Positions 1 through 12,285 are shown, numbered from the stretch's first letter. The stretch: 64,000 bases of DNA from Hepsetus odoe (GCA_017165825.1 CM029376.1:16341110-16405109); one strand, 5' to 3'. Made by a program: numbers and translations. Notes: a model not told the origin generated them from the letters alone.

Positions 1-635
1 CCATTTTTTGGGGGGGGGGGGGGGGTAATTGCCATAAATTGAATAATAGAATGAAACAGCAGCTGATAATATATACTTTTTCTAATGTTTTCCCCAACAT
101 GCAGTTATTTTTAGAGAGGAAATCAAAAAATAGCCTGAAGAGCAAGCTTAAGAGACTGCTTGAAAAGTAATGTCTGCCGGCTCGTGTCAGGAGATGTATT
201 CAAGCCAGAACCTTTTTCATTAATGAAAGTATCATGTATAACACTGGCTAGTAGCAATAAGTTATGAAGGATTTTCCATGTCAGGTTGTGAATTGCTGCT
301 TAAATTACTTTTTATTTGAAAATTGAAATTGAAACTTTCAATTGCTCTTCATTCATTGAAACTCTTTAGAACTTCATTGTTCAATAATTTTTCAGTGTAA
401 CATGATTTACACTGAAAAATGATACACAGTGTTTGACACAAATATTAAAACTGAACATAAAATCAGACTTTAAAATGCAAGTGGAATCTAGATCTTGCAA
501 CTATTGTTCATGCTTCTTGTTTTCTGATCTGTTGTGTGACCTTCATCATCATTATTATCTTTTTAAGCAGAATAACACATTTTCCATTATGCTCAGAAGC
601 AATGTGCTTTCCTAGAGTATCCAGGGCAGTATCGG
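1..635. other. AT-rich intergenic DNA, no gene seen
   Basis: No exon-like or conserved coding segment is visible. A 16-base G run lies at about 10-25. The rest is AT-rich sequence without a recognisable repeat family. Confidence 0.5.
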
Positions 636-900
636 GGCAGTGGTGGCCTAGTGGTTAGGGCGTTAGACGCATGATCGGGGGTTCAAACCCCTTCCCGATA
701 GGTTGCCCTGAGGTACCCTTGAGCAAGGTGCCGTCCCCGTCCCCGTCACTGCTCCCCGGGCGCTTTCAATAGCTGCCCACTGCTGCACGGGTTTGAGTGT
801 GCATGGGTTAAATGCAGAGGTCCAATTTCGTTGTGGTTCATGTGTGCTGTGCCGTGACCTCGCAATGACAAGGGTTGTCACTTTCACTTTTCATGAGACC
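636..900 (+). repeat. tRNA-derived SINE, tail family 1
   Basis: The head has tRNA-like pol III promoter boxes: an A-box-like TGGCCTAGTGGTTAG and a B-box-like GGTTCAAACCCC. The body then reads 'gaggtacccttgagcaagg', 'cactgctccc' and 'gggttaaatgcagagg', and ends in 'caatgacaa' before a pyrimidine-rich stretch. The same layout recurs at about 11455-11695 (inverted), 34125-34365, 39475-39715 and 60160-60385. This makes it a dispersed SINE and not a functional tRNA gene. The exact family name is not assigned. Confidence 0.75.
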
Positions 901-1773
901 AACTGTGCAGGAAAGCACAATCTCTATCAGACTGGAAAGATGATCAGGTGGCGATGCCTGTATACATTTTCTACATACTCATGCCACTGCAAAACACCAC
1001 TAATGGCCAACGAGACACAATACTTGTTATGAATCTCTGCAAAAGATTTAGATTTAGGTTCTAACATAACAGATCCCCAACAAGAAGAAAGGGAATATAT
1101 ACAATTTTCAGAAATATAATGTGAAATAATGAAAAATTAGAATTGATTGGAGATATATTGTTTAATGTTTGTCTTAGCTATGAGGATGAAATTCATATAA
1201 AATCATTAAACATACCTCCCTTATAAAGCCTTATAATATGGAGATATACCTAAACAAGGAAGCTGAAAGAAAACATGCCTCTCTAGGGGAATTATTAAAA
1301 TTGCACTGAGGCCTCTATTAGCCCTTGAGTCCCTCTGCACTGCATATTTCATTTATCTTTTGCCAGTTATGCCCGAGTCAACTAAAAAATTAATTAAAAA
1401 GTAATACATGAATATATAAATGTATAAAACCGGGATGTACTAGGACTGCAGTATTAAACCATTATATAAACTCCCCACCCCTTTTATTAGAAACATCTTT
1501 TACTTATACATTAAGTAAGAAAAACGCCAGTGGAACTGGTGCTAAAGGCATTTTTCATGTGCAAACATGTTAATGATGTACTTATGGAAAGTGTTCGGAC
1601 CCTTTCAGGTTGGTCAAATAGATTCAATTTCCCCCTCAGAAATCTAAACACAGCACTCCAAAATGACAAAGTATCAGAGATTTCTTTATTCATTAAGATA
1701 AAAGGCACAAATGAACCATTTTAGAAGTTTGCAGACCTGTCTGGAGATCTTACATCATCAGTGGTTCATTTTA
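901..1773. other. Intergenic, with a possible Tc1 end relic
   Basis: Mostly AT-rich sequence without genes. Positions 1585-1720 ('gttcggaccctttcagg' and 'ccaaaatgacaaagt') resemble the outer end of salmonid-type Tc1 elements. This is probably a separate, older transposon fragment beside the Tc1 fossil that starts at 1774. Confidence 0.35.
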
Positions 1774-2922
1774 TACACTGCCCGTCCAAAAAATTGATTA
1801 AGGCATGCGTTTGCTGTGGCATCATTTCAGTAAGCTTCTGCAATGTCACATTTATTTCCGTTTGGAGTTGCATTCATTTTTCGCCAAGATCCTGTGGAGC
1901 TGATGGGAGAGTCGGACCGCTGCGCAAATTCTTCTCCAGCACATCCCAAGATTCTCAATGGGGTTAAGGTCTGGACTCTGTGGTGGTGGCCAATCCATGT
2001 GTTAAGATGATGTCTCTGCTACCTGAACCATTCATTCATAATTGGAACCCAATGAATCCTAGCATTGTCATCTTGGAATCTGCCCGTGCCATCAGGGAAG
2101 AAGAAATTCACTGATAGAATAACCTGCTCAATCAGTATATTCAGGTAGTCAGCTGACCTCATTCTTTGGACACATAACGTTGCTGAACCTGGACCTGACC
2201 AATTGCACTATGGCACTATGTAGGCACTATGCAAGATGGGTGCATCACTTCTTGCGCCGCTCTTCTTACCCCGATGTGCCCATCATCCTAAAACAGGGTA
2301 AATCTGGACTCATCGGACCACATGACCTTCTTCCATTGCTCCAGAGTCCAATCTTTATGCTCCCTAGCAAACTGATGCATTTTGTGAGATTAGCCTCACT
2401 GATCAGATCTTAAGGCCACACAGCTGTTTAGTCCCAATACCTTGAGTTCCTTCGCATTGTGCACGTGGAACTACTCTTACTTTCACTATTGAACACAGCC
2501 GCGACTTCTGCTGTTGTTTTTTTGGGGATTTGATTTCACCAAACATTTCAGTGATCTCCGATCACGGTCATTCAAGATTTTTTTCTGACCATGTTTCTTC
2601 CATGAAGATGATGGTTCCCCATAATCCTTCCAGTTTTTAATAATATATTGGGCAGTTCTTAACCCAATTTTAGTTGTTTCAGCTTCTCCTTAGATGTTTT
2701 CTTTGCTTGATGCTAATAATTTGACCCTTCTGAAAAAGGTGAACATCTTTTCCACGACCTCAGGATGTGTCTTCTGACATGTTTGTTAAAATAATGGTAA
2801 GCTACTCACTGCATCAGTTAGGGTTAAATAAGTTGTTGCAGCTGAAATATAATAATCCATGCAGGAATTATCCAATAGGAGGCTCTTACCTATTTGCTTT
2901 GTTAAATCCAGGTGGTGACTGT
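1774..2922 (-). mobile_element. Tc1-like DNA transposon fossil, right end truncated
   Basis: The left end begins at a TA followed by CACTGCCCGTCCAAAAA, a typical Tc1-like terminal repeat. The minus strand carries a decayed transposase. Its start codon is at 2780 (Met-Ser-Glu-Asp-Thr-Ser), and an in-frame stop follows within the first codons. A recognisable FQDDNARIH segment with a catalytic-type Asp lies near 2070. Several further stops and frameshifts interrupt the frame, so it is inactive. The matching right terminal repeat is missing after 'aatccaggtggtgact' at about 2922. Confidence 0.8.
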
Positions 2923-3654
2923 ATGTGAGTCTGCCATGAAAACTGATAGAAACTTCCAAAAAGAAAGTCATGCCAAGCTTGTAGGATCATTCTCAGGACC
3001 TCGGTTGTTGCCAGAGTTGCTCCAACTATGAATTTAGTGAAGGGTCTAAAAATTGGATAGTTTAGTTTTAATTTCAAAAACATTTAGAAAAGACTCCAAA
3101 AAGTATGTTTTTCTTTGTGTTATACTGTGTGTAAAGTGATGAGGAAAAATTAACTTAATTTGTTTGATGAATATTTTTAAATAAACCATGGAAAATTTGA
3201 AAGACTCTGAAAAAAAATTCTGCATGAATCTTATGTCACATTTACAATCCCTTGCTTTGCGGTTGAAGTCCTCTAATCCTTCATTTGTTACTGCGTGGTG
3301 TAGCGTTCTGTTCACACAAGCTACATCTACTTTCAGTTAAAGAAGCAAATTTTATTTTATAGCTTCATTTCTCCAAACAGCAGCTGTCCTTTACACTATG
3401 TAGTGACATGAAATCATGGTTATCTCTCTCTCAGCAGTTAAACTGGCAACAGTGACATGTCACATACTGTAAAAGTGGTGCTGGTATGCATAGTAGCCTT
3501 ACTGGGTGTGAAATGACATTTACATTTATGGCATTCATTTGATGCTCTTATAGGCAAGTGAGAAAAGCATAAATCACTTAATTATATTAAAACAGTTTAA
3601 GCATTGATTCAGTGTGAATATTAAAGCATTTAAAAATGTTATATTTTCATTGAG

Positions 3655-3835
3655 TCATTGTAGAAAAAGATCAACTTTTTCAATGGTGTCTGCATCCTCG
3701 GAGACCTTCAGTTTGGGATTAATGGTTTTGCTCAAGAACCCAATGGTGGTACTGCTGGAGTTAGGATTTGAACCTGCAACCTCACGGCCCGTGGGCGAGG
3801 AGGTTTCAACTAGTACTGCTGTTCTGGGAGTAGTC
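3655..3835 (-). repeat. Possible inverted SINE fragment
   Basis: On the plus strand 'ggatttgaacctgcaacctc' is the reverse complement of a tRNA B-box region of the kind that heads teleost SINEs. The neighbouring 'ttgctcaagaacccaatggt' resembles the usual body sequence. No target duplication was identified. Confidence 0.4.
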
Positions 3836-4140
3836 CAATGTCTTATTTGGAGCAATGCAGGCAGTGTTTCACCATCAGTTCGGGAGAAGTTCACTGGTCA
3901 TGTACAGTAACCTTTACATTATTGGGTTTGGCACATCTCCAGAGAAAACGACTTTAATACTTGAAAAACAAACCCATGCGTTTTTGTGAGACAGATACTG
4001 GCCAATCTTAAAAGGCCATCTTTTGGGCCACCTCTTCACAGAGGTTAAAGCCACGTGTGGTGAAGCGAACCGTGTTTGTCTAATGGGGGGCAGGAGATAG
4101 GCGCATGGGGCAGATGTTCACCGAGCAGAGGCATTCACTC

Positions 4141-4163
4141 TGTGTGTGTGTGTGTGTGTGTGT
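4141..4163. repeat. (TG)n microsatellite
   Basis: An uninterrupted TG dinucleotide run of about 23 bases. Confidence 0.9.
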
Positions 4164-5900
4164 CTTATTGCCTCTCCCCCATTGCAACAAGTCATTAGAC
4201 GCAGAATAAAGAACTGATGAGGCAACATACGCTCACATTGTGGTCCCTCGTCTCCAATTAATGTCCTGTGGAGGGGGGCTTGTCCCCCTTCATTTCCCAC
4301 CCGCGGCGGCTTAAACCCACATGAACAAAAAGGCATTAAAAAGGACCGCGCGCGCTTTTTCCTTCCAAAAGGAGGGGATGCCTTTCAGACCAGGGTTCAT
4401 TCACCTCCACCTAAAGCTCAGCATCCTCAGCTGGAGCGAGAAGCGTAACAGGATTAACGATTCATGAGAGCAGCAGCGCGTCCTGCAATTTACACCCAAC
4501 CTGAGCAGCTCTCCTACCCAGTTCACTTAACTTACAGCAGATCCATCCATCCCATACATCATCACATCCACACGTGCTCGAAGCAGAGCTCAGTTTCCCA
4601 AACTCAACGTCCAGAACTCAGTGTAGTTCTCGTTATGTACTTAAATTTAACTCAGGAATTATAATCTGATTGGATACAAAATTATGAAGCGTTGTTGTTC
4701 AAAAATGCTGTTGGTCCTGTTTGTGTGCTGGACATCAGCCCTCCAGGACTTTGAATGTATCACTCGTCTTAAAGGAATAAAAATCGAGGCATTATTTTGG
4801 ACACTGAACAGCCCTTGTGTGATTTTTCTTCTTCTGTTGCTTACAAATGCCATCATCAGTCAGTTTTTCCTGTCGCCTGGCCAGAATCAGGGCGGAGGGC
4901 TGAAGGTGAATGTGAAACATAGATACAGATATCTTTTATATTTAGGCCACTCCTGTCCTTGAAGGACGATGTGCAGTTTAAACTAACCTTTTAACTATCA
5001 TGATTGGGTTGTACATCCCTGCTTTAGACCATCAAGAAAGGTTTAAATGTCCTTTCCACCTATAGTTATTGGTAACTTTAGGACTAAGATATAAATTATG
5101 ATTAAATAATTTCCCTTGAAGTTGCATTTCTGGGACGACCTCTTGAATTCTCTTGAAGGGGCTGCTCTGTCGCCCAATGCTGACCACAATCTACAACAGA
5201 TTTCTCTTATTCTTCTGCTGTGTTGTGTGTCTGGTGTATCTGGAGCTTGTTAGTTTAACTTTTCTTCTAGAAGGACACGTGCTCTTTCCAAAGCGTGCAT
5301 TTAAACTTTTAAAACAAATGGCCACTGCACAGGTTAGGTCTAGGCCATCCGAGGTGAAGTTAGGTGAGAGGTGACAGGTCAGCTGAGAAAGAGCACACGT
5401 TCTTGTGTGTTTTTTGGGGTCACCGAAAAAAGATCATTAACAGACGTGCGTGAGAACTAAACTCTGTCTCTCATCCCACGACTGCAAGGCACTTGCTTTT
5501 CAGTGGAAATGGGAAATTATTTCAAGCTTTTCTCAGCTGCAATAAACTCCGACATTACTCTGCAGTCACGCTTTAGGACAACAAATACTCCCATCTTTCT
5601 GCACATGAGGGTGGAGAGGGTCTGCTTCGTCTCTATCCTGATGCCGGGCTGTTTTGCAGGGAGGCGCGTGCTCAGGCGCGTGTCCTCTGTCCTCACCTCT
5701 CCACGAGACAAACGCTGCAAACCCGGCATGGATTCACACTTGAACACCTTCTCAACACCTCAACAGCAGGCTCTCTAAACACTGCACTGTTTACCCAGTT
5801 TAAATGTTTGTTTACTGGGCCAGCTTTTGCCTTGTTCCAATCCCATGCATTTCTATATATTTATGTCTTACTTTACTTTTCCTTGACACGGTCCTTAAAA

Positions 5901-5901
<1 letters not shown>

Positions 5902-5936
<35 letters not shown>
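5902..5936. repeat. (TA)n microsatellite abutting an assembly gap
   Basis: A pure TA run of about 35 bases that is cut off by the N gap beginning at 5937. Its true length is therefore unknown. Confidence 0.95.
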
Positions 5937-6436
5937 NNNNNNNNNNNNNNNNNNNNNNNNNNNNNNNNNNNNNNNNNNNNNNNNNNNNNNNNNNNNNNNN
6001 NNNNNNNNNNNNNNNNNNNNNNNNNNNNNNNNNNNNNNNNNNNNNNNNNNNNNNNNNNNNNNNNNNNNNNNNNNNNNNNNNNNNNNNNNNNNNNNNNNNN
6101 NNNNNNNNNNNNNNNNNNNNNNNNNNNNNNNNNNNNNNNNNNNNNNNNNNNNNNNNNNNNNNNNNNNNNNNNNNNNNNNNNNNNNNNNNNNNNNNNNNNN
6201 NNNNNNNNNNNNNNNNNNNNNNNNNNNNNNNNNNNNNNNNNNNNNNNNNNNNNNNNNNNNNNNNNNNNNNNNNNNNNNNNNNNNNNNNNNNNNNNNNNNN
6301 NNNNNNNNNNNNNNNNNNNNNNNNNNNNNNNNNNNNNNNNNNNNNNNNNNNNNNNNNNNNNNNNNNNNNNNNNNNNNNNNNNNNNNNNNNNNNNNNNNNN
6401 NNNNNNNNNNNNNNNNNNNNNNNNNNNNNNNNNNNN
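5937..6436. other. Assembly gap of 500 N
   Basis: Exactly 500 undetermined bases, a conventional placeholder length. The gap lies between a TA repeat and an ACTC repeat, so it probably reflects repeat collapse. Open frames running across it are artefacts. Confidence 0.99.
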
Positions 6437-6642
6437 ACTCACTCACTCACTCACTCACTCACTCACTCACTCACTCACTCACTCACTCACTCACTCACTC
6501 ACTCCCTCACTCTCTCACTCACTCACTCACTCACTCACCCACCCACCCACTCACTCACTCACTCACTCACTCACTCACTCATGCACTCACTCACTCACTC
6601 ACTCACTCATGCACTCACTCACTCACTCACTCACTCACTCAC
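6437..6642. repeat. (ACTC)n tetranucleotide microsatellite
   Basis: About 200 bases of ACTC units with scattered interruptions (ACCC, ATGC). Conceptual translation gives Thr-His-Ser-Leu repeats, which is a by-product of the repeat and not a protein. Confidence 0.97.
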
Positions 6643-9174
6643 ACAATACACACACATAAAAGGTGCACACACACATGCACACACCTCTATCTGATTGGAT
6701 TTCCTTGAGAGCTCTTTGAGGCTGCGACTGAAGTGATGAAAATAAGGGTGCATCCATTAAGTGCATGAGGTAGGCCTGACAGAGGGCATGGATGAAGGAT
6801 TTAAGTGTTGGCTGTAAAATGCCTCAGACCACCTGCTGCAGAGACAAAGGCATCATTTTCAGCCCAGACAGACTCCAAAACAGCGCTTTAACAAGTGCCA
6901 AAAAAGTATTTCAGTAGTATCAGGTATCAAACATCCAAAATGTTAAAACTGACCCCCCCACCCCCGACTGGACCTTTTACCGGAACAGCAGAAAAAAACA
7001 CAGTTATGATGCTGTAAAGGATGATGGGAATGAATACCTTGAGGTGAGAATTTTTGATGTGATATTTTCTGTTTAGGCACACATGCACACACACACCCAC
7101 ACACACACACTCACAAACACAGACACTTTTCATGTAAGCTAATGTAATGAAATGTTTTCCCAGGAACTTTCTGGATTGATTCTGTTGGCTGGTTGATTGA
7201 GACAACACAGAGGACATGTGTTACTCTAAAAATAATGCACAGGAATTTTCATACCATTAAAAGTGTATTTGCACAATTGATGCAGTATGTTAAAAATGAA
7301 TGACCAAAAAGGATTTATTTTAAATTTTTATTTTTTTGCATATTGTAATATTCTTTTAGACATCTATTATAACATCCATGTGGGGAATGCAATAGAGTGA
7401 AGACCATAATGCAAGATGTATTGTGAAAACCTGACACAATGGCTAATGGCTTTCTTGACCTGCAGGTCTCTTAGTCTGGATGATTTTGCTTATGCAGTCC
7501 CCTATAGTGTGAACCCCTCTTTGTTCCCTCTCTCTTACTCCACCCCATACACTGCTTACTGTTGTAAGCTGTTCAGATGGGAAAATCCCACAGTATCACA
7601 TACCGGTAAAGGTTGGCAGCATGTAGACTCCCCTGTCAAGACAGCCCCTGGCTCACCATCACACAGATGCTGAGATCACAGAGCGTAGCCTTCATGCTTC
7701 GACACAAATACTCTTCCAAGCGTTGTGGAAACTGTAGATAGATATGCTTTTTTGGTCACTGTTGTGGAAATTGCTCACTGAGCCATTCAAACACACAGGT
7801 AGGTTGAGCCCGAGGTATCTAAATCTCACATTGACTTTTTGATGCTTGGTTTAATTTGCAATTGCTGGTACAGGCAATTTATCCCACTCTTCTGACAGAA
7901 AAAAATAAAAAATTCTATGTGAAATCTATGTTTAGGTTTTATCCTTGCCTTCTATAGTAGACAGAAACAAATCTAAGCCACCCTCTTTTACTGATACACT
8001 TTTAAATGGTTGGATTAAGTTTTATTCTGAAATAGTTATTTCTAAACAGAGATTGCTTAATATTTAACGTTTTGACCCGGGTGTGCAGGGTCGCCAAGCC
8101 ACTAGACTGCAGCTAAAGGTCAGTTTTTATTTCCCCCTGATCTTGTCATTGCGAGGCTGTTACATGAGAAGGTCTCTAAGAGGAGCTTTGAAGTTGATGA
8201 GTGTTGGACATGCCTTTTGTTCTCAGCATAACTAGAACCACAGATGAGAAAGACATATCTATGAAATGCACCCATGTGCTTATGAAGCTACATTTAATGG
8301 AGTAACCCCCAAGTGATGTCATATCATTGCATATGATACAGCTGGCAAAAAAACAAAGGTTTTTCCCAGAGTAAGAATTTTACCTATTCAAATGAGCCAA
8401 CCAAAAAAAAAAAAAAAACAAAAAAAAACCATAATCAAACAGGGTTTGGTGTTTGTGGATTTTGCAGAATGCAACTTCCTTCAACTTCTTGAAACACGTT
8501 TAGAAAATAATGGTCATCTGAATAGGAAAAACAGGGATGGTCTCACAATTTTAATTGTAGCCACAAGACAAGTGATATTTTGCACCTCCCTGACATCAGA
8601 TTTGTTATTAGCTTAAGGCACCTTCTACTGTGATATCTATTTAGATACGTCTACATTTAGGTGTGAAAATATATATTATCAAATAAATAAATACATAAAA
8701 TAAATACATATGTAGCATGAACTTCATAAATAATATCTGATAGTCCTGACAACTCTGAGCATCACATGAGCAGAGTCCATCAAGAGAGTCTCATGAAGTC
8801 TTTCTATGCCAGTATCTCTAAAGCAATTCAGCAAAGCTGTAGCCATAGTTGAAAACCGCGTCATGCAGATACATAGGTCAAAAAACCCAGTCAGGAAGTC
8901 AGGACCTTCTCTTTGCTTACTTGTTTACCAACAGCCAAGTGTTCCATAGCTTCTGTTTGACCCCCTTCAGATCACTTCAGGTCCTCTTTATCTCTCAGCA
9001 CTCAGGACAATCAGGGCTGGGCACTTTGTATTAGTACTGGCCTGCACTCCCTAAAAGAACATGTCTTCCTCTTGCCACTGACTAGTGCGGTGATGCTAAA
9101 AGCCAACCATTGGGTTCTCATGCTCCTGCGAGGTAAGAACTAAGCTTATTCCTCTCCTAAAACCAGGCTAGGTC
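6643..9174. other. Intergenic DNA and probable fgf20 3' UTR
   Basis: No coding exon was recognised. The part next to 9174 should include the 3' UTR of fgf20, which is transcribed leftward, but I could not fix a polyadenylation signal. A CA-rich tract at about 7078-7122 and A-rich tracts near 8401 are low complexity. Confidence 0.45.
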
Positions 9175-10892
9175 TCAGCTATGGCCTAGCACCTCTTTGT
9201 AAAGTTCAGGCACTTTATCTGGGTCCACTGGTCTGGGGAGGAAATGCGTGAACTTTTGATGTCGCCGTGATTTAGTCCCATCCCGTGGTGTTCCATCCCT
9301 GTTGAGGGCAACATAGTAGCGCGCCCCTTTTTCCCCGTGTTTGTAAAGATTAGAAGAATATGTGTTGTACCAATTCTCCTCAAACTGTTCCCGGAAGACA
9401 CACTCAGCGGTCAGTTTCTCCTGTCAGAGAGACAAAGGATAAAGTGAGTAGTAGCACAATTTAATGCAGATTTCATCACACACATAGAACAAGAAAGGGT
9501 AAAAAAGTCAAAGGAAAAACAGTATCTATGCACAGTCATGCACTTGCAAAATGCTTTGTTCTTGTATAATCCGCATTGCTTGGTAACACTTACCGAGCCA
9601 TAGAGTTCCCCCTTGTCATTCATCCCCAGGTAGAGGCCACTGTCCACTCCTCTGATGCTGATTAATCCAACTGCCAGGCTTATGAATTCCAGAATACCTG
9701 GAGAAGAATAAATCAATTGTTCTAGGTATGTTCTCTGTCCAAGCCTTCGTCACAGATTGTAAATAAGCTGCTGAACATTTTCTCACACATTCACTTGTGC
9801 ACTCACTCACTCACTCACTCAGTGTTCAACAGCATTTGGTCAGGTCAAACTTCTGCCTAAACTATATAACTGGTTATATGTCAATACTACCATCTTCCCA
9901 CCATAGAAAAGATAATGTTGTGAAAGTGCCATAGAAATCCACACTGCTGCTGCACTCTTGTACTCTTGAACCATCCTCAATGAGCTCCTTCCATAAAGAA
10001 ATGACTATAAATGGTAAACATTGGGCACTGAACATGCTTCTTCCCCAAGGTCCAAACCATGTAACTCAATTCTTAAGATCCACTACATTCATTTCCCCAT
10101 GGAAATATGTGTACTTTTTCATAGCCCAGTTTCAGGAGTTTTAGGAGTTCCTAGCTTTAGGAGTTTTATGCTGAAGATTTGATGTACAGAATGCAGTTGC
10201 ATTATTATGAGCTATAATTATGCATTTTAACCAAAGGTACTGAAGAGCGAACAGCCTTGAGGGTACCACCCCACTTATGTGAGGTGTACCATCTCAGTGA
10301 CAGTCCATCTTTTCTACTCACTGAAGGAATAACACAGGTTTTAAAATTCAGCATCAACAGGAGTGAAGGTCAAAAACCTGCAGGCCTACAGTGGATCACG
10401 AAAGAAACTGATTTTTTTTTTTTACCCCTATATTTTGGGTCTTCAAATGAGTAAAAACCCCGAGGTTTAAACAGCAAACACAAGCGCAACTACACGTGAG
10501 GGTCTGAGCAGCTTGCTTTTTATACACATTTAGTTCAAACTGAAAAAGCTAAATGCGTCAATGCACTGATATCCTCCACGCCCGCCCTGAATGCTACAGA
10601 AGGAGCCCTGTCCCGTACCGAAGCGGCTGTGGTCCTGTCTCGTGCCCTGCACCGTGCCGTCCGGCAGGATCTGCAGGTGGAAGCCGGTCCTGCAGTACAG
10701 CTGCCTCCTGCGCAGGATGCCCTTCAGGTGTGTGAGGTCTGTGCTGGGGCTCTGCGAGAGCCGCTCTGCGGGCACGAGGAGGCGCTCGGGCAACAGCGTG
10801 AGTCCGTCGGCCAACGCGGGCACGAAGAAAGGCGAGCTGGCGCCGTCCACACCTCCGTGCACGAGAACGCCGAACTCACCAAACACCGCCAT
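9175..10892 (-). CDS. fgf20: Fibroblast growth factor 20 (FGF9/16/20 subfamily)
   Basis: Three coding exons: 10892-10619, 9697-9594 and 9420-9175 (stop 9177-9175). Splicing gives 207 residues, against 211 in human FGF20. FGF20 is a secreted paracrine ligand for FGF receptors; zebrafish fgf20a is required for fin-regeneration blastema formation. The beta-trefoil core starts near residue 56 with LKGILRRRQLYCRTGFHL. HLQILPDG and GMNDKGELYGS resemble FGF20 more than FGF9 (HLEIFPNG, MNEKG). The conserved tail contains FTHFLPRPVDPDKVPELYK. There is no cleavable signal peptide; the subfamily exports through a central hydrophobic stretch, here EFISLAVGL in exon 2. The start at 10892 (MAVFGEFG) fits family length; an in-frame ATG at 10985 would add 31 residues including a Ser run and is less likely. 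It is head-to-head with micu3, as in human 8p22. Which teleost duplicate (a or b) this is cannot be decided here. Confidence 0.9.
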
Positions 10893-11360
10893 AGTCCGAC
10901 CCGTCCGGAGAACCGAGCAGCCTACACACCGCGGCGGGACGGTCCCATGCCTGCTGCTGCTGCTGCTGCTGTCCTGATGCCCCACACAGGAGGGTGTGTG
11001 TGCGAGAGGGGGATTCGTTAGATTAGGGATCCCAAGTGAGGGAAGAAGTAAAAGGATAAATCTCCACGTTTTTCTTCAGTAAATCCACCTTTAGAGCTTG
11101 GAGCAAAAGTTGACGCTGCAGTTTTTCGCAGCATGCACAGCGCGCGCGCGTGTGTGTGAGCTGAAAGAAGAGTTGCAGTAAGTGCGTGTGTGTGTGTGAA
11201 AGCCCAAAGATCTGAAGCGTAACTCACAGTTTCGCACCATCAAGCAAGGTGTGCGTGCGCGTGTGTGTGCTGTGGGGCCAGAAGCGCGAGGCAGGTGCAA
11301 GCGCGCGAGCGGTGGGTGGGGACTGGTGGGCAAGACCTGCCTCGCGCGCGTGCGTTGGCT
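10893..11360 (-). promoter_or_regulatory. CpG-rich fgf20 upstream region
   Basis: The first exon and upstream DNA (about 10530-11350) are much richer in GC and CpG than the surroundings, with several CG-rich alternating runs (11142-11156, 11249-11263, 11342-11352). A run of about six CTG units lies at 10951-10970 in the 5' region. No TATA box was identified and the transcription start is unknown. Confidence 0.5.
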
Positions 11361-11454
11361 GCTGAGGTCTAGGTGGGACTAAATGTCCCCAAGATGATGG
11401 AGAACATCTTCTGACGGTAGGCGAGGAACACTGCCTGTAAATAGTGTGTTTGTA

Positions 11455-11695
11455 TATACAGCATTGCTTTAAAGTGAAAGTGACTGTCTTCGTGGACACA
11501 CCACAGCACACCGCAATCTGCATTTAACCCACAGACACAGTGTAGCAGGAGACAGCCAGACATCCGTAGCTGTGCTGGGGACGGTACCTTGCTCAAAGAT
11601 GCCTCGAGGTAACTTACTGGTCCGGGATTCAGACCCACGACCCTCCAATCATGGGGTCAGGGACACAACCACTAGGCCACCACTTTATTAGATAC
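11455..11695 (-). repeat. tRNA-derived SINE, tail family 1, inverted
   Basis: This is the reverse-complement layout of the copy at 636-900. The tail side is at the left ('agtgaaagtgactg', 'ctgcatttaaccc') and the tRNA-like head at the right, with 'accactaggccaccact' near 11670-11687. It lies between the fgf20 and micu3 promoters. Confidence 0.7.
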
Positions 11696-11888
11696 AGTGA
11701 TAAAACACAGCAGACCCCATAAGGATAGAAAAACAAACATGGATCCCGATTGTGTAAATCCTAAAAAAACCTATAAATAAATAACCTATTAAAAAAATTA
11801 ACAACATAAAGAAATAACCTATAAATCCTATAAAAGCAAATATGAGGTATGAGCAAGTTAATAATGTTGGAAAGCTTAAAGCAAATGC

Positions 11889-11950
11889 TTTTATTATTAT
11901 TATCATTATTATTGTTGTTATTATCATTAGTAAAAGTATAACACAAAGAC

Positions 11951-11998
<48 letters not shown>

Positions 11999-12082
11999 AA
12001 TAATATAATGGTGATGATGATGACGATGATAACAACAAAACAACAACAATACTATAATAATAATAATAATAATAACAATAAT
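11889..12082. repeat. Complementary trinucleotide microsatellites
   Basis: A TTA-type tract (11889-11930) is followed by an AAT tract (11951-11998), a GAT/AAC patch and a second AAT tract (about 12054-12082). The first two are mutually complementary and could fold back on each other. Confidence 0.85.
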
Positions 12083-12189
12083 GTCATCAAAAGTGTTCAC
12101 ATTCAATTGTGGGGAAATGTTTTAAAACAGGACACACTCCTATGTATTTTATTTTCTTTTCCCTGCATTTTGTCCGGGATCCAGAGTCA

Positions 12190-12285
12190 CTCTGCAGCAG
12201 AATGAGCGGGTCTGGTCTCTGTGCTCCTTGCTACGAGGCCGCGCGTAATCTCGCGAGAGGTGGGTGAGCCACTCCCGTTAGTGTC
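12190..12285 (+). promoter_or_regulatory. micu3 CpG promoter with TCTCGCGAGA palindrome
   Basis: The 96 bases before the micu3 start codon are CpG-rich and TATA-less. They carry a perfect TCTCGCGAGA palindrome at 12249-12258, 27 bases before the ATG. This 10-mer is an established core-promoter element of TATA-less CpG-island genes in vertebrates. Its placement in the micu3 5' UTR or proximal promoter is inferred. Confidence 0.65.

Larger units (their letters stand above)
2923..5900. other. Intergenic DNA downstream of fgf20
   Basis: No gene was recognised. Contents include a possible inverted SINE fragment (3655-3835) and a TG microsatellite (4141-4163). There is also a moderately GC-rich patch at about 5570-5760 whose open frames match nothing I know. 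Short open frames here have no splice-site or family support. Confidence 0.45.

Noticed and set aside
636..720. Possible tRNA gene
   Set aside because: A- and B-box-like motifs are present, but a dispersed SINE body follows and the same unit recurs at four other sites.
5804..6694. Long open frames of nearly 300 codons across the N gap
   Set aside because: Most of the length is undetermined bases, and the ends translate TA and ACTC microsatellites.
10591..11021. Plus-strand open frames of about 130 codons over fgf20 exon 1
   Set aside because: They are shadows of the GC-rich fgf20 exon read on the opposite strand, with no family resemblance.
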